Counted from the stretch's first letter, positions 53,681-63,102 are shown. The stretch is DNA of 63,332 nt from Nostoc sp. S4 (GCA_029379225.1 JAQYWR010000002.1:206402-269733), one strand, 5' to 3'. A program made the numbers and translations. Notes: a model not told the origin generated them from the sequence alone.

Positions 53681-55318
53681 TTAAAAATTTAAAATATCTA
53701 ATGATTCTTCTATTTCTAAATCTAATATTCTTTGTTTGGTATCTTTAAGAGCTTCTAAGTTACCTTCTTTGTGATAGATATCTGCTGCTTTTTGAAAATC
53801 TTCAATTGCTATCTGTTTATCTAATATTTGTAAACAAATATTGCCTCTATTATAATAAGCATCTGCATAATTAGGATTAATCTGGATTGCCTGGGTATAA
53901 TCTTCAATGGCTCCCTCTAAATCTCCTAAGTCATAACGAGCATTACCACAGTTATAATAAGCATCTGCATAATTAGGATTAATCTGGATTGCCTGGGTAT
54001 AATCTTCAATTGCTCCCTCTAAATCTCCTAAATCGGAACGAGCGTTACCGCGATTTTTATAAGCTACAGCATCTTGAGGATTAATTTTAATTGCTTGGGA
54101 AAATCCTAATGGAGTTCCTAGTAAATAACGAGTAATACCACGGTTTTTATAGACATCAGCATAATCGGGATTAATTTTAATAGCTTGGGTATAATCTTCA
54201 ATTGCTCCTTGATTATCTCCTATATATAAACGAGCTTCAGCCCGGTTTTTATAAGCTACACCAAGGTTAGGATTAATTCTAATAGCTTGGGTATAATCAT
54301 TAATTGCTTCTTCTAATCTGCCAATTTGATATAAAGCTAAACCTCGTTTATCATAAGATTTAGCATCATGAATATTTATCTGGATTGCTTGAGCATAATC
54401 TGCGATCGCTGCTTCATAATCACCTATTTGATAGTGAGCTAAACCTCGTTTATAATACAAGTCAGCATCGCTATAGTTAACTGTCAAAGCTTGATTATAA
54501 TTAGCGATTGCATTTGGATACTCTCCTTTATTAAAACATTCATCACCTAATTTTATATAAACTATATTTAAATCTTCATCTCGAGAATGTAAATTATTTT
54601 CTCCATGAGGTTGAAAATAAGATTTCAACAAATGATTATTAATCGGCTGGAGTGGTGTTTCTTTTAAGAGATATTTATAAATTGGTGGCTGTTGCAAAGA
54701 AGAATTATGATTAACTGAAGACTGTAATTGTTCTAAGTAACAAAATAAGCCACCACCATAAAGTAATTGGTCTATCCCAAATGAAATTTTACCAGTTTTT
54801 AACTTAATCATTCGGGTTGGGAGAAAACCAGCTAAAAAAAGGTGATACTCAGATTGTGCCTCGCTGACATCTTCTTGAATTAAAATACAAACTACAACTG
54901 CATTTTTTTCAACTTCTTCAGAACTAATTGACCATCTAACTCTATCAATTCTACCGTGACGCGATTTGACTTCAATACCAATAGATGGGTCAGAAGTCAA
55001 GGTAAAATCTATTTTTCCATCACCACCAAATCGCTTTTCATAATCGACTTCGGTGATAAAATCGGCTAAACGTTCCTTGACAACTTCCTCACCAAGTTTT
55101 CCCTTAAGATAGTTAATAAAAACATCACGAACTGGCAAAACACGCTTATATTTCTCAGCCATTTGCCAGCAAAATTCTCGTAGTGCCTTTAACCTCTCTC
55201 CAGAAATTATGGTTAATTCACTATATTGACGTTCTGTTTCACAATGAAGCAGACAACCAGATGTTAACCTTTTGATAAAATCAGACTGTAGCGATCGCAG
55301 TAGCGTAATCCAGTCCAT
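53681..55318 (-). CDS. PD-(D/E)XK nuclease-like domain fused to TPR repeats
   Basis: 545 residues. Residues about 60-200: GEEVVKERLADFITEVDYEKRFGGDGKIDFTLTSDPSIGIEVKSRHG places an Asp (104) and Glu-Val-Lys (116-118) in the PD-(D/E)XK arrangement of restriction-type nucleases, with WSISSEEVEKNAVVVCILI as the following strand. A linker to about 255, then about eight TPR units (e.g. GDLEGAIEDYTQAIQINPNYADAY). One unit is shortened (LLGTPLGFSQAI). No methyltransferase partner nearby, so a stand-alone nuclease with a protein-binding scaffold. A 102-bp duplication lies inside. Confidence 0.72.
   Translation of the reverse strand: MDWITLLRSLQSDFIKRLTSGCLLHCETERQYSELTIISGERLKALREFCWQMAEKYKRVLPVRDVFINYLKGKLGEEVVKERLADFITEVDYEKRFGGDGKIDFTLTSDPSIGIEVKSRHGRIDRVRWSISSEEVEKNAVVVCILIQEDVSEAQSEYHLFLAGFLPTRMIKLKTGKISFGIDQLLYGGGLFCYLEQLQSSVNHNSSLQQPPIYKYLLKETPLQPINNHLLKSYFQPHGENNLHSRDEDLNIVYIKLGDECFNKGEYPNAIANYNQALTVNYSDADLYYKRGLAHYQIGDYEAAIADYAQAIQINIHDAKSYDKRGLALYQIGRLEEAINDYTQAIRINPNLGVAYKNRAEARLYIGDNQGAIEDYTQAIKINPDYADVYKNRGITRYLLGTPLGFSQAIKINPQDAVAYKNRGNARSDLGDLEGAIEDYTQAIQINPNYADAYYNCGNARYDLGDLEGAIEDYTQAIQINPNYADAYYNRGNICLQILDKQIAIEDFQKAADIYHKEGNLEALKDTKQRILDLEIEESLDILNF
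53851..54054. repeat. Recently duplicated 102-bp TPR unit
   Basis: Two consecutive 102-bp (34-codon) blocks beginning TATAATAAGCATCTGCATAA at 53851 and 53953 are nearly identical at DNA level, differing at a few positions, inside the TPR part of the nuclease-like gene. Other TPR units are more diverged, so this duplication is recent. Confidence 0.8.
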
Positions 55319-55513
55319 TTTGATTGCTGCGAATCTTTTGATGAGATTATTCTATTAAAATATTCATTCGGCGTAAACCTTTTAATTGTCTTGCGTGATA
55401 TTCCCAAAAATTGCTTCATTTTATCTAGTAAATCTTCATTTAACTTAACACAATTATTTTCACAGAAAGCAAGTATATTACGACATAACTTCTGAATTCT
55501 GACTCTTGAATTT

Positions 55514-56050
55514 TTACGAACAACTAGTAAGGGCTGCACCACATTGATCTTCCTTTTTCAACCAGCCTTTAATACCTTGATATTCTACCTGCGCCCAATC
55601 TCCCTGACAGCTTAACAATTTGACAGGTGTATTAGCACGAATTCTTGCCACTTTTCGGCTTTCACTGTTACTAGCGTAAAGATTGACCCCATTAGTACCG
55701 TAGCCCCGAGTTGATAAGCCTAACTTTGGCACAAATACCCATCCAGTTCCTTGAAAACCATCACTAGCATTCGTAATCTGCGCCCATTTTCCAGCAGCAG
55801 CAACAACTTTAACTGTTTGATTAATGGGTATTTGCCCTAAAATTCTATTTTTTGTGCTTCCACCACTCCGCACATTTAAACCTCGCAAACCTGTATCAGT
55901 AACATAGGCAAAAATATCACACTTTTGTAGATTAGTTGATTTTGCTAAAGCTATTTGATTAGCTATACCACTATTGAGCATTATACTAATACAACTCAAT
56001 CCCAATGCAAAGGCTAACTTATTCGCTGAATTTTTGCCTTTTTTTGTCAT
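55514..56050 (-). CDS. Exported protein with two SH3b domains
   Basis: 178 residues. Signal peptide about 1-36 (LGLSCISIMLNSGIANQIALA). Then two bacterial SH3 repeats: GLRGLNVRSGGSTKNRILGQIPINQTVKVVAAAGKWAQI...GTGWVFVPKL and GVNLYASNSESRKVARIRANTPVKLLSCQGDWAQVEYQGIKGWLKKEDQ. Four C-terminal-half cysteines may form disulfides. Probably a peptidoglycan-binding periplasmic protein. Same strand as the nuclease-TPR gene but 195 bp away. Confidence 0.85.
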   Translation of the reverse strand: MTKKGKNSANKLAFALGLSCISIMLNSGIANQIALAKSTNLQKCDIFAYVTDTGLRGLNVRSGGSTKNRILGQIPINQTVKVVAAAGKWAQITNASDGFQGTGWVFVPKLGLSTRGYGTNGVNLYASNSESRKVARIRANTPVKLLSCQGDWAQVEYQGIKGWLKKEDQCGAALTSCS

Positions 56051-56282
56051 AATTTCTCCAATCGACTGGCATCATTGCTCAAAGGTGGAATCATCTTTCT
56101 ATATCACATATTAACTATCTTTAAAATAGATTTTTGGGCTGTAATAACTCTTGATTTGAGAGAATTTAGTTTGGCGATCGCCCCTCAAAGCAACACAACC
56201 ACACGATTGAGTATTATGATGTCAATATATAGTGTAGTTAACCCCAATCCGGACTTTTAACATTAATATTTATTAAACTAAT

Positions 56283-57164
56283 ATGAATACCAAAATCCAG
56301 TCAATATCAGATGGGATAGTCAAAGAGATTATTAATATCAATAATATCAGTATCTTAGAATTAGACCAGGAAGAAATTATTAATCTATTTAAATCTTATG
56401 GAATCTTGCTTTTTAGAGGATTTCTGGCTGAAACCGAGATTTTTAAACAATTTACTAATTCATTGAGTACAGATTTTATCAATTATGCTGGTGGCGCATT
56501 CAGTAGAAGAGTCATTAATGGAGATGAGACTCTTTTAAGTGTAAATGATTTTCAGTCGGAAATTAAATTGCATGGAGAAATGTATTATCAGCAGAATATT
56601 CCTTTGATGTTGTGGTTTTTCTGTGCTAATCCGCCCTTAAAAGATGGTGAAACTACTGTATGTGATGGACGACAATTTTTTAATGAACTTAGTAGTTCAA
56701 CCAAAGAATTATTTATGAAAAATAATTTAAAATTTACTGTTCGGATGTCTCAAGAGGACTGGCAAAAAAAATATCAAACAGATGATTTGAAGAAACTAAA
56801 AGAGATGTGTTCCAAAAATAATACTTGTCTCACAGTAAACGATGACCAATCGATTATACTGCAATACATTTGTCCAGCAATCATCCCTAGCCGATGCGGA
56901 AAGTTTCAAGTGTTTATTAATAGCCTATTGCCCACAAAGCAGTTAAGTTCCCAAATTTTGAAGTTTGAGGATGATTCAGAGATTCCTGATGAGGTGATGT
57001 CTGAACTTAATCAAATTGCTGAAAAAATTACTACCAAAATTGCTTGGCAAAAAGGTGATATTTTAATGATTGATAATACAAGAATCCTTCATGGGAGAAG
57101 GGCTTTTGCTGACAATCAAAGAGATATTTATATTAGGTTATGTTCCCCAGCTTTTCCTTTTTGA
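56283..57164 (+). CDS. TauD/TfdA-type Fe(II)/2-oxoglutarate oxygenase
   Basis: 293 residues. N-terminus GIVKEIININNISILELDQEEIINLFKSYGILLFRGF, iron-binding LHGEMYYQQ (His-x-Glu, about 95-97), distal His in ILHGRRAF and 2-oxoglutarate Arg in IYIRLCSP (C-terminus). The HxE in place of HxD and the overall form resemble SyrP-like hydroxylases of peptide biosynthesis and related cyanobacterial proteins. No synthetase cluster is nearby. Strongly AT-rich codons compared with ubiD next door, a hint of transfer. Confidence 0.85.
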   Translation: MNTKIQSISDGIVKEIININNISILELDQEEIINLFKSYGILLFRGFLAETEIFKQFTNSLSTDFINYAGGAFSRRVINGDETLLSVNDFQSEIKLHGEMYYQQNIPLMLWFFCANPPLKDGETTVCDGRQFFNELSSSTKELFMKNNLKFTVRMSQEDWQKKYQTDDLKKLKEMCSKNNTCLTVNDDQSIILQYICPAIIPSRCGKFQVFINSLLPTKQLSSQILKFEDDSEIPDEVMSELNQIAEKITTKIAWQKGDILMIDNTRILHGRRAFADNQRDIYIRLCSPAFPF

Positions 57165-57281
57165 ACAAAAGCGTCAGTCCTAATCATCAGTCTTCATTAA
57201 AGCTGATATAATTTTACGTTTGAAAACAGTCCCGAATACTTAACAGCAGTTATCTGAATAACTGCTGTAACGAACATCATA

Positions 57282-58790
57282 CTATTTCATATCGTAGCCA
57301 AACAAATTTGGGTCAACTTCTCCTAATTGCAACTCTGCTAAACCATATTCCGCCCATCTTCTATCTACCATCGCCGCCACATCTGGGTCAGATTCCAAAG
57401 GTGAACCCCATTCATGGTTTGTTTCCGGTGGAATCTTTGTAGTCGCATCAATTCCCATGCGTCCACCTAAGCCAATCTTTTCACTGGCAAAATCCAACGT
57501 ATCAAAAGGTGTATTCGGCAAAATAAAGACATCCCGCACTGGGTCAACTTTAGAACTAATCGCCCAAACAACTTGACGCGGATCGCGAATATTTATGTCT
57601 TTATCCACCACAATCACAAACTTGGTGTAAGTAAATTGTGGTAAAGCACTCCAAAACGCCAAAGCCGCCCGTCTTGCTTGTCCCGGATATGCTTTATCAA
57701 TAGAAATAATCGCCGCTTTATAACTCAAAGCTTCCATTGGTAAGAAGAAATCGACGATTTCGGAAACTTGTTGCCGCAGAATAGGAGTATAGATGCGATT
57801 AAGTGCGATCGCCATCATCGCTTCTTCTTTGGGTGGACGACCGCTAAATGTTGTTAAGTAAATTGGATCTTTGCGGTGTGTCATACACTCAAAGCGAATC
57901 AATGGTGAATCTTCTACACCGCCGTAATAACCCATGTGGTCGCCAAAAGGCCCATCTGCTAAAACTTCCCCAGGTGTAATTGTTCCTTCCAAAACAAATT
58001 CTGAATCTGCGGGAACTTCCAAATCTACAGTTTTACACTTCGCCAACTGCACACCCGAACCGCCATAAAGTCCAGCAAACAGCCATTCTGATAAATCTAC
58101 TGGGATGGGTGTAGCTGCTGCCATAATAATTAAAGGATCTACACCAAGTGCGATCGCCACTTCTAATTTCTTCCCACGTTCAGCCGCTTTTCGCAAATGC
58201 CTTGCACCACCCCGCACCGATAACCAGTGAACCGTCATTGTATTTTGGGATTGTAGTTGCAAACGATACACCCCTACATTCGGCGTACCCGTCTCACAAT
58301 CTTTGGTGATTACCAATCCCAGCGTGATAATCTTGCCAGCATCACCAGAATAAGGACGTATCAAAGGCAACTTATTTAAATCTAAATCATCGCCTTGAAT
58401 CACAACTTGCTGACAAGCAGGAAAAAAGTCCCGTCCCGGTTTCGCCTTCACCACGTCAAACAGCACCTTACCAAAATCTATCGCCTGGGAAATCTTCTTC
58501 GGTGGTTTTGGTTGTTGCAGCATACTCAACTTTTTACCCAGAGTTTCCAACTCCTGTGGATGCTGCATATTCATCGCCCAGCAAATCCTTTCCACAGTTC
58601 CCATCAAATTCACCGCCACCGGGAAAGAAGCACCTTTGACGTTTTCAAACAACAACCCTGGTCCACCTTTCTGTAGCATCCGGTTAGAAATTTCAGCAAT
58701 TTCTAAATCTGGGTCAACTAACGCACAAATCCGCCGTAATTGCCCTCTTTCTTCTAGAATCTTTATGAATCCCCGTAAGTCTCTGGCCAT
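57282..58790 (-). CDS. ubiD: UbiD family decarboxylase
   Basis: 502 residues. MARDLRGFIKILEERGQLRRI, LLFENVKGASFPVAVNLMGT, NVGVYRLQLQSQNTMTVHW, GADPL-like IALGVDPLIIMAAATPIP and the catalytic region EFVLEGTITPGEVLADGPFGDHMGYYG (Glu-Arg-Glu-type prFMN site) followed by DPIYLTTFSGRPPKEEAMM. A prenylated-FMN decarboxylase of the 4-hydroxybenzoate type; in cyanobacteria required for plastoquinone synthesis. ubiX, which makes prFMN, is not in the window. Confidence 0.95.
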   Translation of the reverse strand: MARDLRGFIKILEERGQLRRICALVDPDLEIAEISNRMLQKGGPGLLFENVKGASFPVAVNLMGTVERICWAMNMQHPQELETLGKKLSMLQQPKPPKKISQAIDFGKVLFDVVKAKPGRDFFPACQQVVIQGDDLDLNKLPLIRPYSGDAGKIITLGLVITKDCETGTPNVGVYRLQLQSQNTMTVHWLSVRGGARHLRKAAERGKKLEVAIALGVDPLIIMAAATPIPVDLSEWLFAGLYGGSGVQLAKCKTVDLEVPADSEFVLEGTITPGEVLADGPFGDHMGYYGGVEDSPLIRFECMTHRKDPIYLTTFSGRPPKEEAMMAIALNRIYTPILRQQVSEIVDFFLPMEALSYKAAIISIDKAYPGQARRAALAFWSALPQFTYTKFVIVVDKDINIRDPRQVVWAISSKVDPVRDVFILPNTPFDTLDFASEKIGLGGRMGIDATTKIPPETNHEWGSPLESDPDVAAMVDRRWAEYGLAELQLGEVDPNLFGYDMK

Positions 58791-59268
58791 AGTTCTTGTA
58801 AAGCTGATTATTTAAGAAGTGTGAAGCGCTTTCTTATATTATTAATCATTGGCTACTTCTCACATTTCCCGACACCCCCTTATCCGCTTCCTACTCCTGA
58901 TTCATTTAGGCTTAACTGTAAATTAACCTATTGCTTAATCTTTCTTAACTTAATTTTACAAACATTTTAGTTATCCTAACTGGGGATACGCATTATTCTT
59001 GAAAAATAAGCGCTAACCGAATTCAAACATGGCCAGAATAAACTATACCTTCCTAGCAGGCGGTCTTGTTATATGACCCCTGCTGGGTTTATTTCTTATA
59101 AGCTTCAGTGATACTTGGCTTTTAGGTTTTTGCGAATCTTGATAAGTTTGTGTTGGTGTAGCCCAACTCAGACAGCGCCAGATAATTCCATTTGCAAAAA
59201 TATTTGTAATAAATATATATATAGATTTTTATCAGCGTACAAGTGTTATATAGGTAATAGGTAATTTA
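58791..59268. other. Intergenic between ubiD and the carbonic anhydrase gene
   Basis: 478 bp. No gene; contains the hairpin at 59055-59084. Confidence 0.4.
59055..59084 (+). other. Bulged stem-loop of unknown function
   Basis: AGCAGG-C-GGTC (59055-59065) pairs with GACCCCTGCT (59075-59084) as a 10-bp stem with one bulged C and a 9-base loop, followed by GGGTTTATTTCTT. It is not close to the end of any plus-strand gene and has no U-run on the minus strand. It may be part of a small RNA. Confidence 0.35.
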
Positions 59269-59985
59269 TCAAAGTACGTTGACTTTACCAGTGTCAATAT
59301 CATAATATGCACCAACAATTTTTAGTTTACCAGCACGCAGCAATTTACTTAAAATTATTGAGCTTTCTTGCAATTTTTCAGCCTGATATTTAACATTAGC
59401 GATAACTGCGTCATCAATAGTATTACTAGTTGTTAATTTGATGTTTGTTAAAGCAGGTTTGATGCTTTCAACAACAAGACTAATTCTACCAGGAAGTGGT
59501 TCATTGTTGATTGCTTCTGTGACTGCACCGCATCTTTTATGACCTAAAACTACAATTAATTGCGAACCTAATACAGCTGTAGAATATTCTAAACTACCTA
59601 TAGCCATGTCATTAACAACATTACCAGCCACTCGTACAACAAATAAATCTCCAAGTCCTTGGTCGAAGACAATTTCCGCAGGGACTCTAGAATCTGCACA
59701 GCCTAATATAGCTGCAAATGGATATTGAGCTTTCGCAACTAATCGTAAACGTTCTAATGATTGGTCGGGATATTCGCGTTGTTGACAGACAAATCTTTGA
59801 TTACCATTTAGCAAACGTCTAATAGCTTCATTAGGACTGACTGAATGAGGGTTAACTGGGTGAATATCAGCCGCAACAGCTTGTTGTGTATTCCAGCGAT
59901 CGCCAAAAGTAGTAACTGCAATACCCATTACACCTGCAAATTTCAAGAAATCCCGTCGCCCTACGAATCGATGAATTTTACTCAT
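59269..59985 (-). CDS. Tat-exported beta-carbonic anhydrase (EcaB-like)
   Basis: 238 residues from ATG 59985 (MSKIHRFVGRRDFLKFAG), chosen over 60003 because CAGGT lies at ribosome-site distance. The twin-arginine signal GRRDFLKFAGVMGIAVTTF ends near AVAA. Catalytic domain: ILGCADSRVPAEIVFDQGLGDLFVVRVAGN (Zn Cys, Asp-Arg dyad) and VVLGHKRCGAVTEA (Zn His and Cys). Exported beta-CAs in cyanobacteria (EcaB) act in the periplasm or thylakoid lumen space on inorganic carbon. Different clade from the protein at 3817. Confidence 0.93.
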   Translation of the reverse strand: MSKIHRFVGRRDFLKFAGVMGIAVTTFGDRWNTQQAVAADIHPVNPHSVSPNEAIRRLLNGNQRFVCQQREYPDQSLERLRLVAKAQYPFAAILGCADSRVPAEIVFDQGLGDLFVVRVAGNVVNDMAIGSLEYSTAVLGSQLIVVLGHKRCGAVTEAINNEPLPGRISLVVESIKPALTNIKLTTSNTIDDAVIANVKYQAEKLQESSIILSKLLRAGKLKIVGAYYDIDTGKVNVL

Positions 59986-60112
59986 CAATCTACCTGATAA
60001 CATTTTTCTTAGTATCAGGAAGATATCAGATATAAATCAAATCCAATAGTACCCTGTTACACGGTTTAAGAGTTATTTAATCTTTGATTAATCAGTAGAA
60101 AGACGATACTCA

Positions 60113-60586
60113 TTATTTAATTTTTAAAAAAGCTTCTTCAAAAATAGAGTTGACAAACTGATATATGTCTGGTTCATTTGAAGCTCTTGGTCCAGCAACA
60201 TTCAGGGTTACTATTTTATAGTTGAAGATAAATAATAGTAATTCGTTGACAGTATTTACATCAGTTAGTTCTTGAGATATATGTAAATAAGGTTTCTGAT
60301 ATTTTTCTGCTAATTCAGCAGTTAACAAACTACCTGTAAAAAGTTTTTTAGCAATAGAAAATATCACTGTTCCATCTGAATCACGGACATTCCATTCAGT
60401 TCGCTGGGAATATTCATCTGATGGTGTTTCAGTTAGGTTATAGCGTGAATTAATAACACCATCTTCTGCTTTACGTCCTTTGGGACACCAGCCTCCATGA
60501 GGAACTTGACGAGCTATAGCCCAATCGAGAGCTGCACGGTCTGCTCCTGTTTGACCACCAGAAATTATTTTTAATTTGCTAGTCAT
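60113..60586 (-). CDS. SLOG/putative molybdenum carrier-like protein
   Basis: 157 residues from ATG 60586. KIISGGQTGADRAALDWAIARQVPHGGWCPKGRKAEDGVI is the hallmark of the putative molybdenum carrier group (a SLOG/LOG-like Rossmann fold that binds nucleotides), followed by NVRDSDGTVIFS and LHISQEL. Actual molybdenum binding is uncertain; SLOG proteins generally sense nucleotide ligands. No moa/mob genes nearby. Confidence 0.82.
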   Translation of the reverse strand: MTSKLKIISGGQTGADRAALDWAIARQVPHGGWCPKGRKAEDGVINSRYNLTETPSDEYSQRTEWNVRDSDGTVIFSIAKKLFTGSLLTAELAEKYQKPYLHISQELTDVNTVNELLLFIFNYKIVTLNVAGPRASNEPDIYQFVNSIFEEAFLKIK

Positions 60587-60855
60587 TTTCAATTACAACA
60601 ATTTACAGGTGAGTGAAGTACAAAAGCTAATTTTAAAATCTGGATCTAAAAGCTGTTTTATAGCAAGCAAATTAAAGGTTAGGACATCTTGAAAGCCTGG
60701 ATGTTAGGAATAGTAATGTTTTACCTGCTGCTATACTCCTAAATTCTGCTGTATTTAATAAACTTTAAAATAAAAAATATTCCACTGCTCACAGTCAACA
60801 GTTATCAGTCATCAACCAACAACTTCAAACGAGATAATTTATTTTTTGGAGTTCC

Positions 60856-61584
60856 CTAATGCCCTTTACCTGCTCCCAGATACAGTTCACCGACTTTCGG
60901 ATCGTTCAATAATTCTTCACCGGGGCCGGAGATAGCATCGCGTCCAGACTCTAGTACATATCCGCGATTAGCCATTTCTAAAGCCTTACGGGCATTTTGT
61001 TCTACTAATACGATCGCAGTACCCGTTTGATTTATTTGCTTTATCTGCTCAAACACTTGTGTTACCAAGATGGGCGATAAAGCAGCAGAAGGTTCATCCA
61101 AAATTAGCAAATTCGGTTCTAACATCAAAGCTTTGCCCATCGCTAGCATCTGGCGTTCTCCTCCAGATAGAGTACCAGCGCGTTGATTACGGCGATCGCT
61201 CAGTCTGGGAAACATGGTAAATATTTTATCTTTGAGTGGTTTCAAAGGAACATTGAGAACAAAAGCACCCATTTCTAAGTTTTCATCGACACTCAGCGAG
61301 GGAAAAACATTAACTATTTGCGGTACGTAGCACATTCCCCGTTGGACGATTTGATTCGACTTTAGCCCCACAATATTTTCACCTTTGAAATTAATTGTGC
61401 CGGTATGAGGCAGTAAAAGCCCAAAAATTGTTTTTGCTAAAGTAGATTTACCAGCACCATTGGGGCCAATTACTGCTACCAATTCCCCTGGTGCAACCTG
61501 AAAATTCACACCTTGGAGGATATCTACGTCTTTAATATATCCAGCGTGGACGTTTTGAACTTCTAGTAAATAATCATTTGTCAT
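60856..61584 (-). CDS. livF: Branched-chain/neutral amino acid ABC transporter ATPase (LivF/NatE type)
   Basis: 242 residues. Walker A GPNGAGKST (about 38-46), signature LSGGERQM, Walker B LLILDEPS, H-loop region replaced by LVEQNARKAL, all typical of LivF. GYIKDVDILQGVNFQVAPGEL and the C-terminal GELYLGAGK also fit. In Anabaena the NatE subunit of the neutral amino acid permease is of this type. The other subunits are not adjacent. The MTND start codons derive from an ATGACAA heptamer repeat; no other in-frame start is near. Confidence 0.88.
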   Translation of the reverse strand: MTNDYLLEVQNVHAGYIKDVDILQGVNFQVAPGELVAVIGPNGAGKSTLAKTIFGLLLPHTGTINFKGENIVGLKSNQIVQRGMCYVPQIVNVFPSLSVDENLEMGAFVLNVPLKPLKDKIFTMFPRLSDRRNQRAGTLSGGERQMLAMGKALMLEPNLLILDEPSAALSPILVTQVFEQIKQINQTGTAIVLVEQNARKALEMANRGYVLESGRDAISGPGEELLNDPKVGELYLGAGKGH

Positions 61585-61640
61585 GTGTCATTTGTTATTA
61601 GTCATTTGTCCTCTGTTACAAAGTTCCGATGTCTGACGAC

Positions 61641-61745
61641 AAGCCACCCTTCGGGTGTCTACGGAGGAAACCTCCGCTCAACGCCACTTGCTGTCCGACG
61701 CAGGGCGCTGAGGTAGCAGTAGCTCGACTTTGCGCTTTGTCAGTC
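61641..61745. repeat. GC-rich dispersed palindromic element
   Basis: Between the LivF gene and the ferredoxin gene. Two tight hairpins, CACCC-TTC-GGGTG (61645-61657) and CGGAGG-AAA-CCTCCG (61662-61676), then GC-rich sequence to about 61745 with more self-complementarity. Base composition stands out from the AT-rich flanks. It has the look of a family of intergenic palindromes in Nostocales. Confidence 0.55.
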
Positions 61746-61788
61746 GTCATTGGTAAAAAACAACTGACAACTGACCACTGACTATGAA

Positions 61789-62016
61789 CTATTCCGGAGT
61801 TTTTTGCAACTCCGGTCGTTCTTCTGGAAGAATCGCATCTTCGACTGGGCAAACTTGCAGACATATACCACAGTCGATGCAGGTAGTAAAGTCAATCCAG
61901 TACCAATCGGTTCCCTTGGCATTTTTGCCTGGGCCTTCATGAATGCAAGCTACCGGACAAGCACCTACGCAGTCAGCAACGCCTTCACAGACTTCTGTAA
62001 CAATTGTGTGCGGCAT
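61789..62016 (-). CDS. 4Fe-4S ferredoxin family protein
   Basis: 75 residues. Two cluster-binding sets: CEGVADCVGACPVACI and CIDCGICLQVCPVEDAI (CxxCxxCxxxCP). The first has one wider spacing, so a 7Fe or 8Fe bacterial-type ferredoxin is expected. The sequence GTDWYWIDFTTCIDCGIC is typical of the small soluble ferredoxin common in cyanobacteria. The ATG at 62016 is the only good start. Confidence 0.92.
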   Translation of the reverse strand: MPHTIVTEVCEGVADCVGACPVACIHEGPGKNAKGTDWYWIDFTTCIDCGICLQVCPVEDAILPEERPELQKTPE

Positions 62017-62269
62017 ATTCTCGATTCCCTCTCTCTGTATCGGCTATTTCTAGCCTAGCAGGGGAGGGGAAGACAAGGAGACAAGGGGACAAGAGGATAA
62101 CTTACAACACAACAAGTCTTTTCGCTTGTCCTCCCATCCTCTTTCCAATACGCGATCGCCAATTTTCTCTGAGAATTTTGGCATAGGTGGCTAAAGGATT
62201 GTATTGATGAATCGTTCTAGATTTTAGATTCTCGATTTATTGACAAATCTAAAATCTAAAAACATTTGC

Positions 62270-62785
62270 TTATCTAATCGGCTCTATAGATACAGGAGAA
62301 CATTGCTTTCTATCATCGCAAGTAAGAAATATTGGTGGTTTATCAGGCGGAATTGAAAAGAAAAAGTTGTCAGGACTATAAATCGGATGCTTTGTGTGAG
62401 TTCCAGCATAGACGGGGTTATAACCCCAGATAAGTAATCCATCTGGATCGGGCTTGAGGTACATCGTCTGATCTACAGCTTCCGTCTGGAACGAGTCAGT
62501 GTTACGAAATCTGGTTCTCATAGTTCCAGAATATCCATTCATTTTGAGAATGCTTTCATAAACAATTCCATGACCGCTATATCTTAGCTTCCAACTTCCA
62601 TAAATTGGAGTAACTAAATCTGATACTTGAGCTATAGTAACTTGCGAAGATTGAGCAACATCGGTCGAAGATGCAGTTTTAGGTGCTTCTGTTTTGGCGC
62701 TTTTCGCATTTGCTGACTCGATTCCAAACAGCCCTATGCTACTAACTACTAAAATCCAAATCCAAGCAATTTGTCTGATATTCAT
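62270..62785 (-). CDS. Exported hypothetical protein
   Basis: 171 residues. Signal peptide about 1-27 (IAWIWILVVSSIGLFGIESANA), a Ser/Thr/Ala-rich linker, then a compact domain: YGSWKLRYSGHGIVYESILKMNGYSGTMRTRF, MYLKPDPDGLLIWGYNPVY, and a C-terminal pair of cysteines (FLTCDDRKQCSPV) that could form a disulfide. No family recognised. Confidence 0.7.
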   Translation of the reverse strand: MNIRQIAWIWILVVSSIGLFGIESANAKSAKTEAPKTASSTDVAQSSQVTIAQVSDLVTPIYGSWKLRYSGHGIVYESILKMNGYSGTMRTRFRNTDSFQTEAVDQTMYLKPDPDGLLIWGYNPVYAGTHTKHPIYSPDNFFFSIPPDKPPIFLTCDDRKQCSPVSIEPIR

Positions 62786-63102
62786 AGTTTAGCGTTGTAT
62801 AATAAATGGATGACTTGAAACTATGTACTTTGCAATAGTATGACTATTGACAGCAAAGCTTTTGCAAACGATGAAATCATTTGCAGAGTATGGAATTAAC
62901 TTTTGAAAAGTCTGATTTTTGTAGAGAAGAAAATCGCCTATTAATGATTGGATAATCAGTGCGCTTTTTACCCTACAAAGGACTATCGGAGGCTAGAGCG
63001 ATAATCGTCGAGATATTTACGTTACTTTACAAATAATTTAAACTGCTCTAATTTAGAGACTATTTATAAAATAAAGACAAAATTCTTGTAGGATATGTTA
63101 TG
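62786..63102. other. Intergenic, nothing recognised
   Basis: Upstream of the hypothetical exported protein gene; AT-rich, no ORF of protein character. Confidence 0.4.

Noticed and set aside
55264..55542. 92-codon minus-strand ORF between the SH3b gene and the nuclease-TPR gene
   Set aside because: Overlaps both neighbours and shows no known domain; the middle (DLLDKMKQFLGISRKTIKRF) looks helical, so a small gene is not fully excluded.
61616..62186. Several ORFs around the ferredoxin gene
   Set aside because: Shadow frames over the palindromic patch and the ferredoxin antisense.
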